A DNA stretch of 49,190 nucleotides from Treponema sp. (GTDB lineage Bacteria > Spirochaetota > Spirochaetia > Treponematales > Treponemataceae). Position numbers and translations under genes: made by a program. The stretch lies in contig JAEEYO010000038.1 in NCBI GenBank assembly GCA_016288205.1, positions 1-49,190 of the forward strand, read 5' to 3'. Shown here piece after piece: positions 9,227-18,346 of this stretch. Position 1 is the first letter of the stretch. Every line of letters starts with the position of its first letter. The notes under the pieces were generated by a model. The model did not search any database and was not told where the DNA came from. It was given only the letters and a program-made list of their open reading frames with translations.

Positions 9227-9256
9227 ATTCACCTCAAGAACTATAAACCAAAAAAA

Positions 9257-9865
9257 TTATTTTCTCACGCACTCCGCATACATCAAATCAATGCGTCCAG
9301 GAACAACCTCGCTCGCGGTGATTTTCCATCCGTTATTTTCTATGAATGACGAGAACTCCTTGGCCGTCCACTGGTGCGCAAAATTTACACCAAGCATCTT
9401 CAAAAGTTTTGCCCATAGATTTTCTTTTTTCTCGGCGGATCGGTGAATGAAGGTCGGACAGATAAAAAGCCCGTCTTTCTTCAGCACACGGTCAATCTCA
9501 TCAAGAACCTTCTCCGGATTCGGCACGACATGAAGCGCGTTTGCAATAATCACAACATCAAACGACTTGTCCTCATATTGCAGGTCACTTGCATCCGCTA
9601 TCTCAAATTTCAGATTCGTCGGATTCTCGCCCTTCTTTGCCTGCGCAATCATTTCCGGGGAAAAATCTGTCGCGGTAACAAAATCCGCTTTGTCTGCAAT
9701 ATGCTTTGCGATGAGTCCGGGACCAGTAGCAAGCTCCAGAACATTTTTTCCCTCAATAGCGTCCCCAATATGCGAATACATATAATCGTAAATATTCTTC
9801 TGAGATTTCATTGCAAAAGAATAAATCGGCGCGAACCTGTCCCAAATTGTTTTGGCCATATCCAT
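9257..9865 (-). CDS. class I SAM-dependent methyltransferase
   Basis: Protein of 202 residues. Motif I is VLELATGPGLIAKHI. Later motifs include the acidic residue in FVTATDFSPEMI, FEIADASDLQYEDKSFDVV and IIANALHVVPNPEKVLDEI. This is the Methyltransf_11/UbiE-like group, which methylates small molecules or lipids. It lies 16 nt after the membrane protein gene in the same operon. The methyl acceptor is unknown. Confidence 0.88.
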   Translation of the reverse strand: MDMAKTIWDRFAPIYSFAMKSQKNIYDYMYSHIGDAIEGKNVLELATGPGLIAKHIADKADFVTATDFSPEMIAQAKKGENPTNLKFEIADASDLQYEDKSFDVVIIANALHVVPNPEKVLDEIDRVLKKDGLFICPTFIHRSAEKKENLWAKLLKMLGVNFAHQWTAKEFSSFIENNGWKITASEVVPGRIDLMYAECVRK

Positions 9866-9881
9866 TCCCCCAATAAATTTT

Positions 9882-10541
9882 CTACAACAGATTCATCATC
9901 CCTATCAGCCCGAACATTCCAAGGCCTAGGCTCGGCATGATGATTCCCGGAAGGTCCTGAAATTTCACAGGATTTATTTTCCGGCATGTCACGCCAAAAA
10001 TCAAGAACACCAGCGGATTCAAAAGAACACAGATTTTCGGTACATCAAGAGCTCCGTTAAAGATTGCGATAATCACAGTGACCGTCGGCGCAAGAAGACT
10101 GATATAGCCCGCGAAAAACGGAATCGTCACCTGCTTGTAAATCTTCTCCAGAATATCATCCGCAATTTCAAGCGTTCCCCGCTTCATCGCTCCCTTGTAA
10201 ATCAATGCCTGAAGACAACACAAGGAATGAATCAGGATTCCCGCAAAAGACCCGAAATAGCCGAAGCCCAAGGTAAGATACCCCAGCACAGGATGTGTCG
10301 TTGCAATCTGCATTCCAAGAGAATAAAAACCGAGGCACACGAGAGCGTCACCGACAAGTGCAAGCGCGATGGAAAGTCCAAATCGCCAGTCTGCCATTTT
10401 TGTCCAGTTACTGTCGATATTTTTTGAAGTACCAAGTTTCTGATTACCAGGCCCCTTCAAATCAAAAAAAATGTCACCTGTGGCACAAAGCAATCCGCCT
10501 GCAAGTCCCAAACACGAAAATATAAAATACAGTTTATTCAT
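9882..10541 (-). CDS. polytopic membrane protein (DUF6796-like)
   Basis: Protein of 219 residues with about six hydrophobic segments and few charges between them: near residues 3-25, 55-75, 83-118, 140-165, 170-188 and 198-218. It resembles the uncharacterised DUF6796 group, a judgement from general sequence character. The ATG at 10541 is preceded by GGAGAAGAAATAAG. It lies directly after the HMA-like gene in the ferrosome-type operon, so it may help form or recruit a membrane compartment, but no function is established. Confidence 0.7.
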   Translation of the reverse strand: MNKLYFIFSCLGLAGGLLCATGDIFFDLKGPGNQKLGTSKNIDSNWTKMADWRFGLSIALALVGDALVCLGFYSLGMQIATTHPVLGYLTLGFGYFGSFAGILIHSLCCLQALIYKGAMKRGTLEIADDILEKIYKQVTIPFFAGYISLLAPTVTVIIAIFNGALDVPKICVLLNPLVFLIFGVTCRKINPVKFQDLPGIIMPSLGLGMFGLIGMMNLL

Positions 10542-10582
10542 CTTATTTCTTCTCCTCACTTCACTTGTTTTTTTTACCCTGA

Positions 10583-10906
10583 CTATTCTATCCTGTTGCT
10601 TATTATTTTTTCAAGCTCTGATTTTATCTCCGCAATTCCAGCAAGAATGTCATCTTTTTTCTTCGGTGTGTAAAAACGGATCTTAGGCTCAATCTTCAAA
10701 AGAATAGGAAGCAGTGGCCTGAGACTTTTTATATCCACCTTATCCTCAGGATACAGTGCAAGGATGCTCGCGGTACTTTCCTTGTAGGTGATTTCCGCCT
10801 CAGGACAAATCATTTTTACGACCTCAAGAGCGGCCTCACGGATTTCAGAACTACGCAGGATGGGATCTCTAAAACGTAGCCGTCCAGGAAAATAATTGTA
10901 TTGCAT
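10583..10906 (-). CDS. HMA-like small protein with PGRxRxR N-terminus (FezC-like candidate)
   Basis: Protein of 107 residues. It opens MQYNYFPGRLRFRDP, and FPGRLRFR (residues 6-13) closely matches LPGRIRIR at the N-terminus of the adjacent P-type ATPase. The body has a heavy-metal-associated-like pattern but lacks the metal-binding CxxC (only one Cys, in MICPEAE). Ferrosome clusters of Desulfovibrio and other bacteria encode a P1B-6 ATPase plus HMA-type proteins carrying an arginine-rich N-terminal motif; this gene fits that description. The assignment is inferred from motif and context. Confidence 0.65.
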   Translation of the reverse strand: MQYNYFPGRLRFRDPILRSSEIREAALEVVKMICPEAEITYKESTASILALYPEDKVDIKSLRPLLPILLKIEPKIRFYTPKKKDDILAGIAEIKSELEKIISNRIE

Positions 10907-10929
10907 AAATCCTCACAGTCCTATAAATC

Positions 10930-13065
10930 TTAATCAGGCAAATCCGATGACAATGAACAGTCTCCCAACACAGGCTTCATTGCATTTACGCTGAACGCAA
11001 CGGTAGACGCATTGTGAAGAATTGCCGCGAGCGACGGAGAAATTATTCCCAGAAGACTAAGCAGCATAAAGCTTGTATTAAGCGCCACAATCCCCCGGTT
11101 GTTGGTCTCGATTTTTTCCATGAGTCTTGTACCAAGCTCACGGGTTTTATAAAGGCCTTCCAATCCGTCTTCGCTGGATAAAATTATGTCCGCAGTCTCA
11201 CCGGTGATGTCAGCACAGTCCCCCATTGCAATTCCTGTGTCCGCGGCTGAAAGTGCAGGAGCGTCGTTTATTCCGTCGCCAATCATAATCACCTTGTGGC
11301 CGAGATTTTTTTGCTCCTCTATATATTTGAACTTATCCTCCGGCAAAGCGCGTGAAATATAATGATCAATTCCTGTGGTCTTCGCAGCGTTTCTTGCGGC
11401 CCCCTCATCGTCCCCAGTAATCATCACGCAGTTTTTGATTCCGCTCTGATGCAGCTTCCTGATGATTTCAGGAGCATTTTTCCGTACAGGATCATTGATT
11501 GCAAAAATACCGATCAGACATTTTTCTTCCGCAAGATACAGAAGGGACTCTCCGTTTTCCAAAGCCTCTTTCTGGATTTTCTCAAGCTCATCCGGCGCAG
11601 TAACATTCTCATCCTCAAAAACAAAATGCCTGCTTCCAATTACAAGTCGTTTTCCATGAAGCTTTGTCGCAATTCCGTGAGCTACTATGTACTCAACCTT
11701 TGCATGTTCCTCGGGATGAATCAAACCGCGTTCCTGGGCAGCCCTTACAACAGCCGTGGCGATTGGATGCGCAAAGTGTTCCTCCAGACATGCGGCAACC
11801 GTAAGCACATCATTTTCCGTCCGTCCGTCAAAAGTCAAAATACGTGAAAGCTGAGGTGTCGCAGCCGTCAAAGTTCCGGTCTTATCAAAGACAACCGTGT
11901 CAGCGACAGAAACATCCTCAAGGAATTTTCCGCCCTTTACGATGATTCCATTTTCCGCAGCTTCCTTCATCGCGCTCAAAACAGCAATTGGGGAGGCAAG
12001 TTTCATCGCGCAGGAATAGTCCACCATCAGGGTCGCCATTACTTTTGTCAGATTACCTGTGGCAAGAAAAACAACAAGCGAGAGAAGAAAATTGTATTTT
12101 ACAAGAGAGTCCGCAAGACGTTCCGAACGCACCTGAGACGAAACCTTGAGAGCCTGTGAGTTGTCTATCATCGTGAGGATATTTTGAACCTTCGTCTGAT
12201 TTCCCACGGCACGCACTTCCACAAAAAGCTCACCCTCCTGAACGACGGTCCCGGCAAAAACGGATGTGCCATTTCTTTTTTCCACCGCAAGAGGCTCACC
12301 GGTAATTGAAGCCTGATTCACAAGCCCCTCGCCGCGAATCACCGTACCGTCAACAGGAATCACGCTGCCAGTACGAAGAGCCACGACATCACCCTTTTTT
12401 ACGACGGAAAGAGGAACCGATTTTTCTGTAATGCTTCCACTCACATCCTCTTCCACGAGCTGAACCTGATCATTTTGTGAAAGAAGCCTGTCCGCAAGGT
12501 CACTATATGATTTTCTCTTTGTGAAATCTTCAATCGTATCACCAATGTTCAGAAGGAAATTTATGTTTGAGGCAGTCTTTGTGTCACCGGTAATAAGGGC
12601 CATTGAAATTGCCGCGGCATCCAGCACTTCGGACTTAAACACATTACCGGTCATTACCTGCTCAATTCCCTTTAGGATGCGGGGACAAAGCGAACACGCA
12701 CGGAGAACGAGCTGAACCGGCAAAGGCAGAATACTCTTGAAGTAATGCCAGGCCGTCATAACCGAAAGATCAAAAAGAAGACTCTCCTGCTCCGAAGGCT
12801 CATCCACAGCATCCAGCATCTCCTGATTTTTAAGATACTTATCTGAAAGAGCCATAAAATAGGCCCGGATGTGTTTTTCGGAAAGAGAGTCTACATCATA
12901 ATAAATAAGGAAGGAGCCTGTAGTATAATTCACGCTCACATCGGACATTCCTTCCTGAACAGAAAGCAGACTCAGCGCAAGGGCCGCCTGCCGCCTGGTA
13001 ATTTTTCGTTTATCATAACGGATGCGAATCCGCCCCGGCAGAGAATGCTTTACTGTAAAATCCAT
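10930..13065 (-). CDS. fezB: P1B-type (P1B-6-like) metal-transporting ATPase, ferrosome-associated type
   Basis: Protein of 711 residues. The N-terminus has LPGRIRIR (residues 9-16) in a degenerate HMA-like domain without CxxC. Actuator TGE lies at ~255-257. The membrane motif is VDYSCAMKLASP with SCA at ~351-353 instead of the usual CPC/CPH. The phosphorylation site is DKTGT (Asp ~394), followed by an HP motif (HFAHPIATAVV) and hinge GDGINDAPAL. Few membrane spans lie before the actuator. P1B-6 ATPases with an arginine-rich N-terminus are the hallmark of ferrosome (fez) clusters, which build membrane-bound iron-phosphate granules. The gene starts 1 nt after the upstream small gene. A plain metal exporter is the alternative. 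Confidence 0.8.
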   Translation of the reverse strand: MDFTVKHSLPGRIRIRYDKRKITRRQAALALSLLSVQEGMSDVSVNYTTGSFLIYYDVDSLSEKHIRAYFMALSDKYLKNQEMLDAVDEPSEQESLLFDLSVMTAWHYFKSILPLPVQLVLRACSLCPRILKGIEQVMTGNVFKSEVLDAAAISMALITGDTKTASNINFLLNIGDTIEDFTKRKSYSDLADRLLSQNDQVQLVEEDVSGSITEKSVPLSVVKKGDVVALRTGSVIPVDGTVIRGEGLVNQASITGEPLAVEKRNGTSVFAGTVVQEGELFVEVRAVGNQTKVQNILTMIDNSQALKVSSQVRSERLADSLVKYNFLLSLVVFLATGNLTKVMATLMVDYSCAMKLASPIAVLSAMKEAAENGIIVKGGKFLEDVSVADTVVFDKTGTLTAATPQLSRILTFDGRTENDVLTVAACLEEHFAHPIATAVVRAAQERGLIHPEEHAKVEYIVAHGIATKLHGKRLVIGSRHFVFEDENVTAPDELEKIQKEALENGESLLYLAEEKCLIGIFAINDPVRKNAPEIIRKLHQSGIKNCVMITGDDEGAARNAAKTTGIDHYISRALPEDKFKYIEEQKNLGHKVIMIGDGINDAPALSAADTGIAMGDCADITGETADIILSSEDGLEGLYKTRELGTRLMEKIETNNRGIVALNTSFMLLSLLGIISPSLAAILHNASTVAFSVNAMKPVLGDCSLSSDLPD

Positions 13066-13066
13066 T

Positions 13067-13273
13067 TTATGCCTTCTTAGCGTCCTGCTCAGCCTTTACG
13101 TCTTCGGCATCTTCTTTTATAGTCTCAAAGTATTCCTTGGCATCATCCTTGAGCTGGAGTCCACCGGCAATAACTTTTGCACAGCCCTTTCTGAAAGTGT
13201 CGGTCTTTATGATTGCAGCGGCCGCAAGTCCGGCAACCACACCCCAAAGGAATTTCTTTCCACCATCCGTCAT
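13067..13273 (-). CDS. small membrane protein (DUF6110/YtxH-like), first gene of ferrosome-type operon
   Basis: Protein of 68 residues if started at 13273, where GGAGG precedes the ATG by 6 nt; an upstream in-frame start at 13309 would overlap the operators. It has one hydrophobic segment rich in Ala/Gly (FLWGVVAGLAAAAIIKT) and then a charged, probably coiled-coil tail (DDAKEYFETIKEDAEDVKAEQ). Such small proteins accompany P1B ATPases in ferrosome-type loci, so it could be the small membrane partner; equivalence to FezA is not certain. It heads a nine-gene unit extending to 6023. Confidence 0.7.
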   Translation of the reverse strand: MTDGGKKFLWGVVAGLAAAAIIKTDTFRKGCAKVIAGGLQLKDDAKEYFETIKEDAEDVKAEQDAKKA

Positions 13274-13292
13274 TTTATGCCTCCATATTTTA

Positions 13293-13306
13293 TTAGCTTT
13301 TACTAA
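13293..13306. promoter_or_regulatory. metalloregulator palindrome, ferrosome-operon leader
   Basis: TTAGCTTTTACTAA, one mismatch to TTAGT-N4-ACTAA. It lies between the transcription start region and the ribosome site of the operon. Confidence 0.55.
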
Positions 13307-13312
13307 CAAGTG

Positions 13313-13326
13313 TTAGTAATTTCTAA
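13313..13326. promoter_or_regulatory. metalloregulator palindrome overlapping the ferrosome-operon -10
   Basis: TTAGTAATTTCTAA. It overlaps by two bases the predicted -10 (13325-13330) of the minus-strand promoter. Confidence 0.55.
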
Positions 13327-13353
13327 CATATCACACTTTCAAGTTATATGCAA
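13325..13353 (-). promoter_or_regulatory. predicted promoter of the ferrosome-type operon
   Basis: Minus strand TTGCAT (13348-13353), 17 bp, TATGTT (13325-13330), with a TG-extended -10. Confidence 0.45.
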
Positions 13354-13387
13354 GTAAATTATCAAGAAAATGCCTTTATTTTTTCTA

Positions 13388-13401
13388 TTAGTATTGACTA
13401 A
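13388..13401. promoter_or_regulatory. metalloregulator palindrome at the flavodoxin -35
   Basis: TTAGTATTGACTAA, a full match to TTAGT-N4-ACTAA. It contains the -35 hexamer of the flavodoxin promoter. Confidence 0.6.
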
Positions 13402-13422
13402 CTTTTCGCCATAATATATACT
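13394..13422 (+). promoter_or_regulatory. predicted sigma-70 promoter of flavodoxin
   Basis: TTGACT (13394-13399), 17 bp, TATACT (13417-13422). The transcription start would fall near 13429, at the edge of the DtxR-like box. Confidence 0.6.
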
Positions 13423-13430
13423 TTTCTTAG

Positions 13431-13449
13431 TTAGGTTATGCTAACCTAT
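13431..13449. promoter_or_regulatory. DtxR/IdeR-like box before flavodoxin
   Basis: TTAGGTTATGCTAACCTAT differs from TTAGGTTAGGCTAACCTAA at two positions. It contains TAGGTTA/TAACCTA arms around a 3-bp centre. It lies at about +2 to +20 of the predicted transcript, a repressing position. Confidence 0.6.
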
Positions 13450-13471
13450 TTCAAAGAAAACGAGGTATTTT

Positions 13472-13891
13472 ATGAAGGTAGCCGTAATATACGCAAGCAC
13501 AACCGGAAACACCGAGGCAATGGCAAATGCAGTACATGAAGCATTGAGCGCATCTGGAGCAGAGGTAGTTTTTGGAACAGCGGACAGCGCGGACAAAGCC
13601 ACCGTAACAGGATGCGATGTAATTCTTCTTGGCAGTCCCGCAATGGGCGACGAGATTCTTGAGGACACTATGGAAGAATTCTACGTAGCGATTGAAGGAT
13701 CTCTGAATGGAAAGAAAGTCGGAATCTTCGGCTCCTATGACTGGGGTGACGGACAGTGGCTCCGTGACTGGAATGACCGCCTGAGCAGTGCAGGTGCCGT
13801 GAGTGCCGCAGAACCTCTTATGGTCCATCTTACGCCAGAGGATGCGGACGTGGAAAAGTGCAAGGCTTGGGCATCATCCGCAATAAAATAA
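13472..13891 (+). CDS. flavodoxin
   Basis: Protein of 139 residues, normal short-chain flavodoxin length. The FMN phosphate loop is VIYASTTGNTEAMA (residues ~5-18); flavin-flanking loops are LLGSPAMGDE and FGSYDWGDGQW. Flavodoxin carries single electrons in place of ferredoxin when iron is short. A divergent position from the ferrosome-type operon across a region with three palindromes and one DtxR-like box supports iron control. Ribosome site CGAGG lies 7 nt upstream of the ATG. Confidence 0.95.
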   Translation: MKVAVIYASTTGNTEAMANAVHEALSASGAEVVFGTADSADKATVTGCDVILLGSPAMGDEILEDTMEEFYVAIEGSLNGKKVGIFGSYDWGDGQWLRDWNDRLSSAGAVSAAEPLMVHLTPEDADVEKCKAWASSAIK

Positions 13892-13905
13892 ATTTCCAAA
13901 CAACT

Positions 13906-13942
13906 AAAAAATCCGCCCGAATCACAATGGACTCGAGCGGAT
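13906..13942 (-). terminator. intrinsic terminator of enolase, possibly bidirectional
   Basis: Stem 13911-13920 with 13933-13942 (10 bp, one mismatch). On the minus strand it is followed by TTTTT, 30 nt after the enolase stop. It also lies 19 nt after the flavodoxin stop, but its plus-strand T tract is poor. Confidence 0.65.
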
Positions 13943-13972
13943 GTGTTTGGACTTAAAAACACTTTGTAAGCT

Positions 13973-15331
<1,359 letters not shown>

Positions 15332-15342
15332 CTATTACAAAA

Positions 15343-15371
15343 AGTATATATCATCAGAAAAAAAATGTCTA
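15343..15371 (-). promoter_or_regulatory. predicted enolase promoter
   Basis: Minus strand TAGACA (15366-15371), 17 bp, TATACT (15343-15348). The -35 overlaps the stop codon of the upstream HMA gene, so enolase can be transcribed apart from feo. Confidence 0.5.
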
Positions 15372-15734
15372 CCGCATCTCCAACAAAGTATAGCCTTCCA
15401 ATGAAATTAAAGAAGAAATCTCCCTAGATTCCAAAGGATTTTTAGAACGAACAAGCACGGATTTATCCTCAAGTCTTACAGTTGCCCATACTCCGTCTTT
15501 TGAATTCAACGCATTTTCAACGCGGCGCGCACAGTTTGAGCAATGCATTCCGTCCACAGAGAGCGTGTAGGAATAACGGTAGTGCGATTTGTTTTTATCC
15601 ATCACGCGGATTTTTGATGGGGCAGCATCGTGTGTTCCGCAACAGGAAGACCCGTATTTTATCCGTTTTCTAATGCTGAGAATTGCACAGATGATTATTG
15701 TAATTAAAATCAGAATGATTATTACTGTTCCCAT
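15369..15734 (-). CDS. membrane-anchored HMA-domain protein of the feo operon
   Basis: Protein of 121 residues. An N-terminal membrane helix (residues ~3-20, VIIILILITIIICAILSI) is followed by a CC pair (SSCCGTHD) and an HMA domain with the metal-binding MHCSNCARRVE (CxxC) around residues 64-74. It probably binds a metal ion at the membrane face. It follows the FeoC-like gene by 12 nt, so it is probably the fourth gene of the Feo operon. Which metal it binds is not evident; CxxC HMA domains usually bind Cu+ or Zn2+. Confidence 0.82.
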   Translation of the reverse strand: MGTVIIILILITIIICAILSIRKRIKYGSSCCGTHDAAPSKIRVMDKNKSHYRYSYTLSVDGMHCSNCARRVENALNSKDGVWATVRLEDKSVLVRSKNPLESREISSLISLEGYTLLEMR

Positions 15735-15746
15735 TTTATCCTCCGC

Positions 15747-16052
15747 TTATTTTATGACTTCCCACATTACGCCCATGTTCTTGAAACCGCCTTGTGGCAT
15801 ACAGGAGCTGCAGGTTTTTGTACCACAACTGCCTTTATGGGAACAAGCTGTACATGAACTGCATGGACTTTTTCCGGCCGTACGCAGGGTCTCATTTTTT
15901 GAATAAGAAGTTGCGACACGCCGGATGATTTTTGACCGTTCCAGAAATTCAATCTTTCGCAGAATGTCGTCGCAGCTTGTATGCAACTCTCCCGCAAGCA
16001 TTTCGATTGTTCTGGAGCGACCGTCAGACAGTAAGTTCAGTAAGTCTTCCAT
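15747..16052 (-). CDS. FeoC-like cysteine-rich winged-helix protein
   Basis: Protein of 101 residues. The N-terminal ~55 residues form a winged helix (LLSDGRSRTIEMLAGELHTS, ILRKIEFLERSKIIRRV). A cysteine cluster follows: six Cys in SPCSSCTACSHKGSCGTKTC-SSC. FeoC-family proteins have this layout, can carry an oxygen-sensitive Fe-S cluster and act with FeoB. It starts 1 nt after the feoB stop. The family is inferred from layout and position. Confidence 0.75.
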   Translation of the reverse strand: MEDLLNLLSDGRSRTIEMLAGELHTSCDDILRKIEFLERSKIIRRVATSYSKNETLRTAGKSPCSSCTACSHKGSCGTKTCSSCMPQGGFKNMGVMWEVIK

Positions 16053-16053
16053 A

Positions 16054-18078
16054 CTACCAAATCAAAAGTCCGATGTGATAGGCCACACACGCAATGAGCA
16101 AAGCAACAACAGTATAATACAACGCGATGAGTGCCGTCCATTTTGCAGAATGCGTCTCCTGATAAGTCGCAGCAAGGGCCACGATGCAAGGCATGTTGAA
16201 AGTGATTGCAAAGATAAAGGCAAGTGCCTCAGGTTTCGCTACATTCGCAACAAGAAGCTCGTTGATATTTGCGACAGCTCCGCCTGCAACTGTACTTCCA
16301 ACTGAAAGCATACTGTGGTCAGTGAAGATTGTACTCAAAACACCGATTGCGCCTTCCTTACCGAGTGAGGAAACAATGAATGCCATAAATGTCTTCCAGC
16401 CGAGGCCAAAGATTTTTGTAACCGGCTCAATCACCTGTCCGATTTTATACATGATGGAATTATCCATAAGACCGGAGCTTGTGTAAGTAAGCAGCCAGAA
16501 CACAAATGAAACAAGCAGAATCACTTTAAGCACACGGAAGAAAGTGTCCTTAGTGCGTCCAAGAACGTAGCGGAAAAGGCTTCCCCAGCGCGGCTTGTGA
16601 TACGGAGGAAGTTCCATAATCATACCGCAACGATCTTCTTTCTTTACAAGAGAACGTCCGAAAACCTTTGAAGTAATCCACATGTGAAGAACCATCACGG
16701 CGAGAACCGCAACAATCACAAGCGGAGCACCAGCGCCAAACCACACGGTAGAAAGCATCGGAACAACAGCCCAGGCAGCTCCACAAGGAATTGCCCATGC
16801 AAGTGCTATTGTCAGAACCTTCTGTCCCCAGTTATCAATTACGCGGGCACCGGCAGCACCTCCCATTGTACATCCGAAACTTACAAGGAAAGGCATAACA
16901 GATTTTCCCTGCAGGCCGAGCTTAGACATAGTGTTGTCGAAAACATAAGAGATTCGCGCCATGACACCAACTTCTTCAAGCAGACCAAACACCAAAGTAA
17001 CACCGAACACAAAGCCGAGCATCTTGAAGATAAAGCTGAGCGAGTTGATTATTACATCACAAATTATGGCGATGATAAAAGCCGGACAACCTGCACCCGT
17101 CAAAGCTGAGCTGATGGGATTCGCAAGCGCACCTATGGCACCACCAATTCCCATGAACGGAAGCGCCGGAATAAAGGATGCTATAAGACCGAACAAAACT
17201 GTAAGGACCACGACCGGTTTTCCCCAGAAACGGTGAGTTATCATGCGGTCAAATTTTCCGAGTTTGCGAGTCTTCTTTTCTGATTTTACGGCCCCATCTA
17301 AAAGCGAGTCGATCCATTCAAACTTTTTTTCTCCGGTAGCAAGTACACCCTTCTCCAGTTTTGAAACAGCCTGTGTAAAAGCAGAAAGTTTTTCGCCGTT
17401 AAGTGAACTTTTTATTTTTGCCGTAACAGGTGCATCACCTTCCACAGTTTTGGCGGCAAGCCATATTTCAGAGTAACCTGGAATCACATTCGCTGGAATT
17501 AAAGATTTGATTTCATTATAAGCTTCTATTTTGCTGTATTTTGCATCAAGTGAAGAAGCATTCAGAACTGTTTTTTTCTCAACAGCACGTTCAAGAGCGT
17601 CGTAGAATACGTCATATTTCTTTTTGTTCGGCGCGGAGAAGAGAACAACCGGAATACCAAGCTTCTTTTCCAGTGCCGAAGAATCAATCTGTTTACCCTG
17701 CTCTTCCGCAACATCACAAAGGTTCAAAAGCAAAAAACATGGAACTGTAATGCCCGAATAATCGGCGAGCATGTAAAGACTACGTTCAAGCTGCGAGCTG
17801 TCCGCAAGAATACAAACGACATCCGCTTTTCCGCTTGCAATATAGTCACGGGTAATTATTTCCTCATCAGAATTTGCGCTGAGGCTGTATGTTCCCGGTA
17901 GGTCCGCAACCAGATACTTTTTGCCGTTGTGCTCAAAATTTCCCTCTTTCTTTTCTACTGTTTTTCCAGGCCAGTTTCCCACATGCTGCTTCATGCCGGT
18001 AAGAGCATTGAACAACGTTGATTTTCCCGAGTTAGGCTGACCAAGCAGAGCAATTACTTTTTCACCATTTTCCGTCAT
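16054..18078 (-). CDS. feoB: ferrous iron transport protein B
   Basis: Protein of 674 residues. The N-terminal G domain has GQPNSGKST (residues ~13-21, P-loop), the switch region, DLPGTYSLS (G3) and LLNLCDVAE in the NKxD position. A spacer helical region follows to ~280, then a polytopic membrane domain with GLLEEVGVMARISYV and FGCTMGGAAGARVI, containing a conserved Cys. It imports Fe2+ across the inner membrane. It overlaps feoA by 4 nt and is followed by feoC-like and HMA genes. Confidence 0.97.
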   Translation of the reverse strand: MTENGEKVIALLGQPNSGKSTLFNALTGMKQHVGNWPGKTVEKKEGNFEHNGKKYLVADLPGTYSLSANSDEEIITRDYIASGKADVVCILADSSQLERSLYMLADYSGITVPCFLLLNLCDVAEEQGKQIDSSALEKKLGIPVVLFSAPNKKKYDVFYDALERAVEKKTVLNASSLDAKYSKIEAYNEIKSLIPANVIPGYSEIWLAAKTVEGDAPVTAKIKSSLNGEKLSAFTQAVSKLEKGVLATGEKKFEWIDSLLDGAVKSEKKTRKLGKFDRMITHRFWGKPVVVLTVLFGLIASFIPALPFMGIGGAIGALANPISSALTGAGCPAFIIAIICDVIINSLSFIFKMLGFVFGVTLVFGLLEEVGVMARISYVFDNTMSKLGLQGKSVMPFLVSFGCTMGGAAGARVIDNWGQKVLTIALAWAIPCGAAWAVVPMLSTVWFGAGAPLVIVAVLAVMVLHMWITSKVFGRSLVKKEDRCGMIMELPPYHKPRWGSLFRYVLGRTKDTFFRVLKVILLVSFVFWLLTYTSSGLMDNSIMYKIGQVIEPVTKIFGLGWKTFMAFIVSSLGKEGAIGVLSTIFTDHSMLSVGSTVAGGAVANINELLVANVAKPEALAFIFAITFNMPCIVALAATYQETHSAKWTALIALYYTVVALLIACVAYHIGLLIW

Positions 18079-18305
18079 ACAGCAGCCTCCTTTACTTCAA
18101 TGCCGTCACACTCCTTGCGGTTCAGGGCAATCATAGTGTCACGTGAATACACAAGAATGGGCCTGCGTTTTTCATTCTTGATAATCATAATGCTGCATCC
18201 CGGCGTAAGTCCGATGGAAGTGATTCTGCTGACAAAGCGAGCGTCACCGTTTACAGAAGCGATAACGCCCGTCTCATCCTTCGCGAGTTCTGATAATTTT
18301 TTCAT
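18075..18305 (-). CDS. feoA: ferrous iron transport protein A
   Basis: Protein of 76 residues with the SH3-like FeoA fold: LSELAKDETGVIASVNGDAR, ITSIGLTPGCSIMII and a DTMIALNRKECDGIEV ending. A small cytoplasmic partner of FeoB. It overlaps feoB by 4 nt. Its promoter is close to perfect consensus and carries two palindromic operators, so feoA-feoB-feoC-HMA is probably repressed when metal is plentiful. Confidence 0.95.
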   Translation of the reverse strand: MKKLSELAKDETGVIASVNGDARFVSRITSIGLTPGCSIMIIKNEKRRPILVYSRDTMIALNRKECDGIEVKEAAV

Positions 18306-18322
18306 TAATTTCCTCTTTTATG

Positions 18323-18336
18323 TTAGTAAACACTAA
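18323..18336. promoter_or_regulatory. metalloregulator palindrome 1 of feoA
   Basis: TTAGTAAACACTAA, a full match, in the leader between the -10 and the ribosome site of feoA. Confidence 0.65.
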
Positions 18337-18346
18337 CTTATTCAGC

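Noticed and set aside
10930..13065. Ordinary copper-exporting P-type ATPase
   Set aside because: No CxxC metal-binding domain and no CPC motif (SCA instead); the neighbours and operators point to iron.
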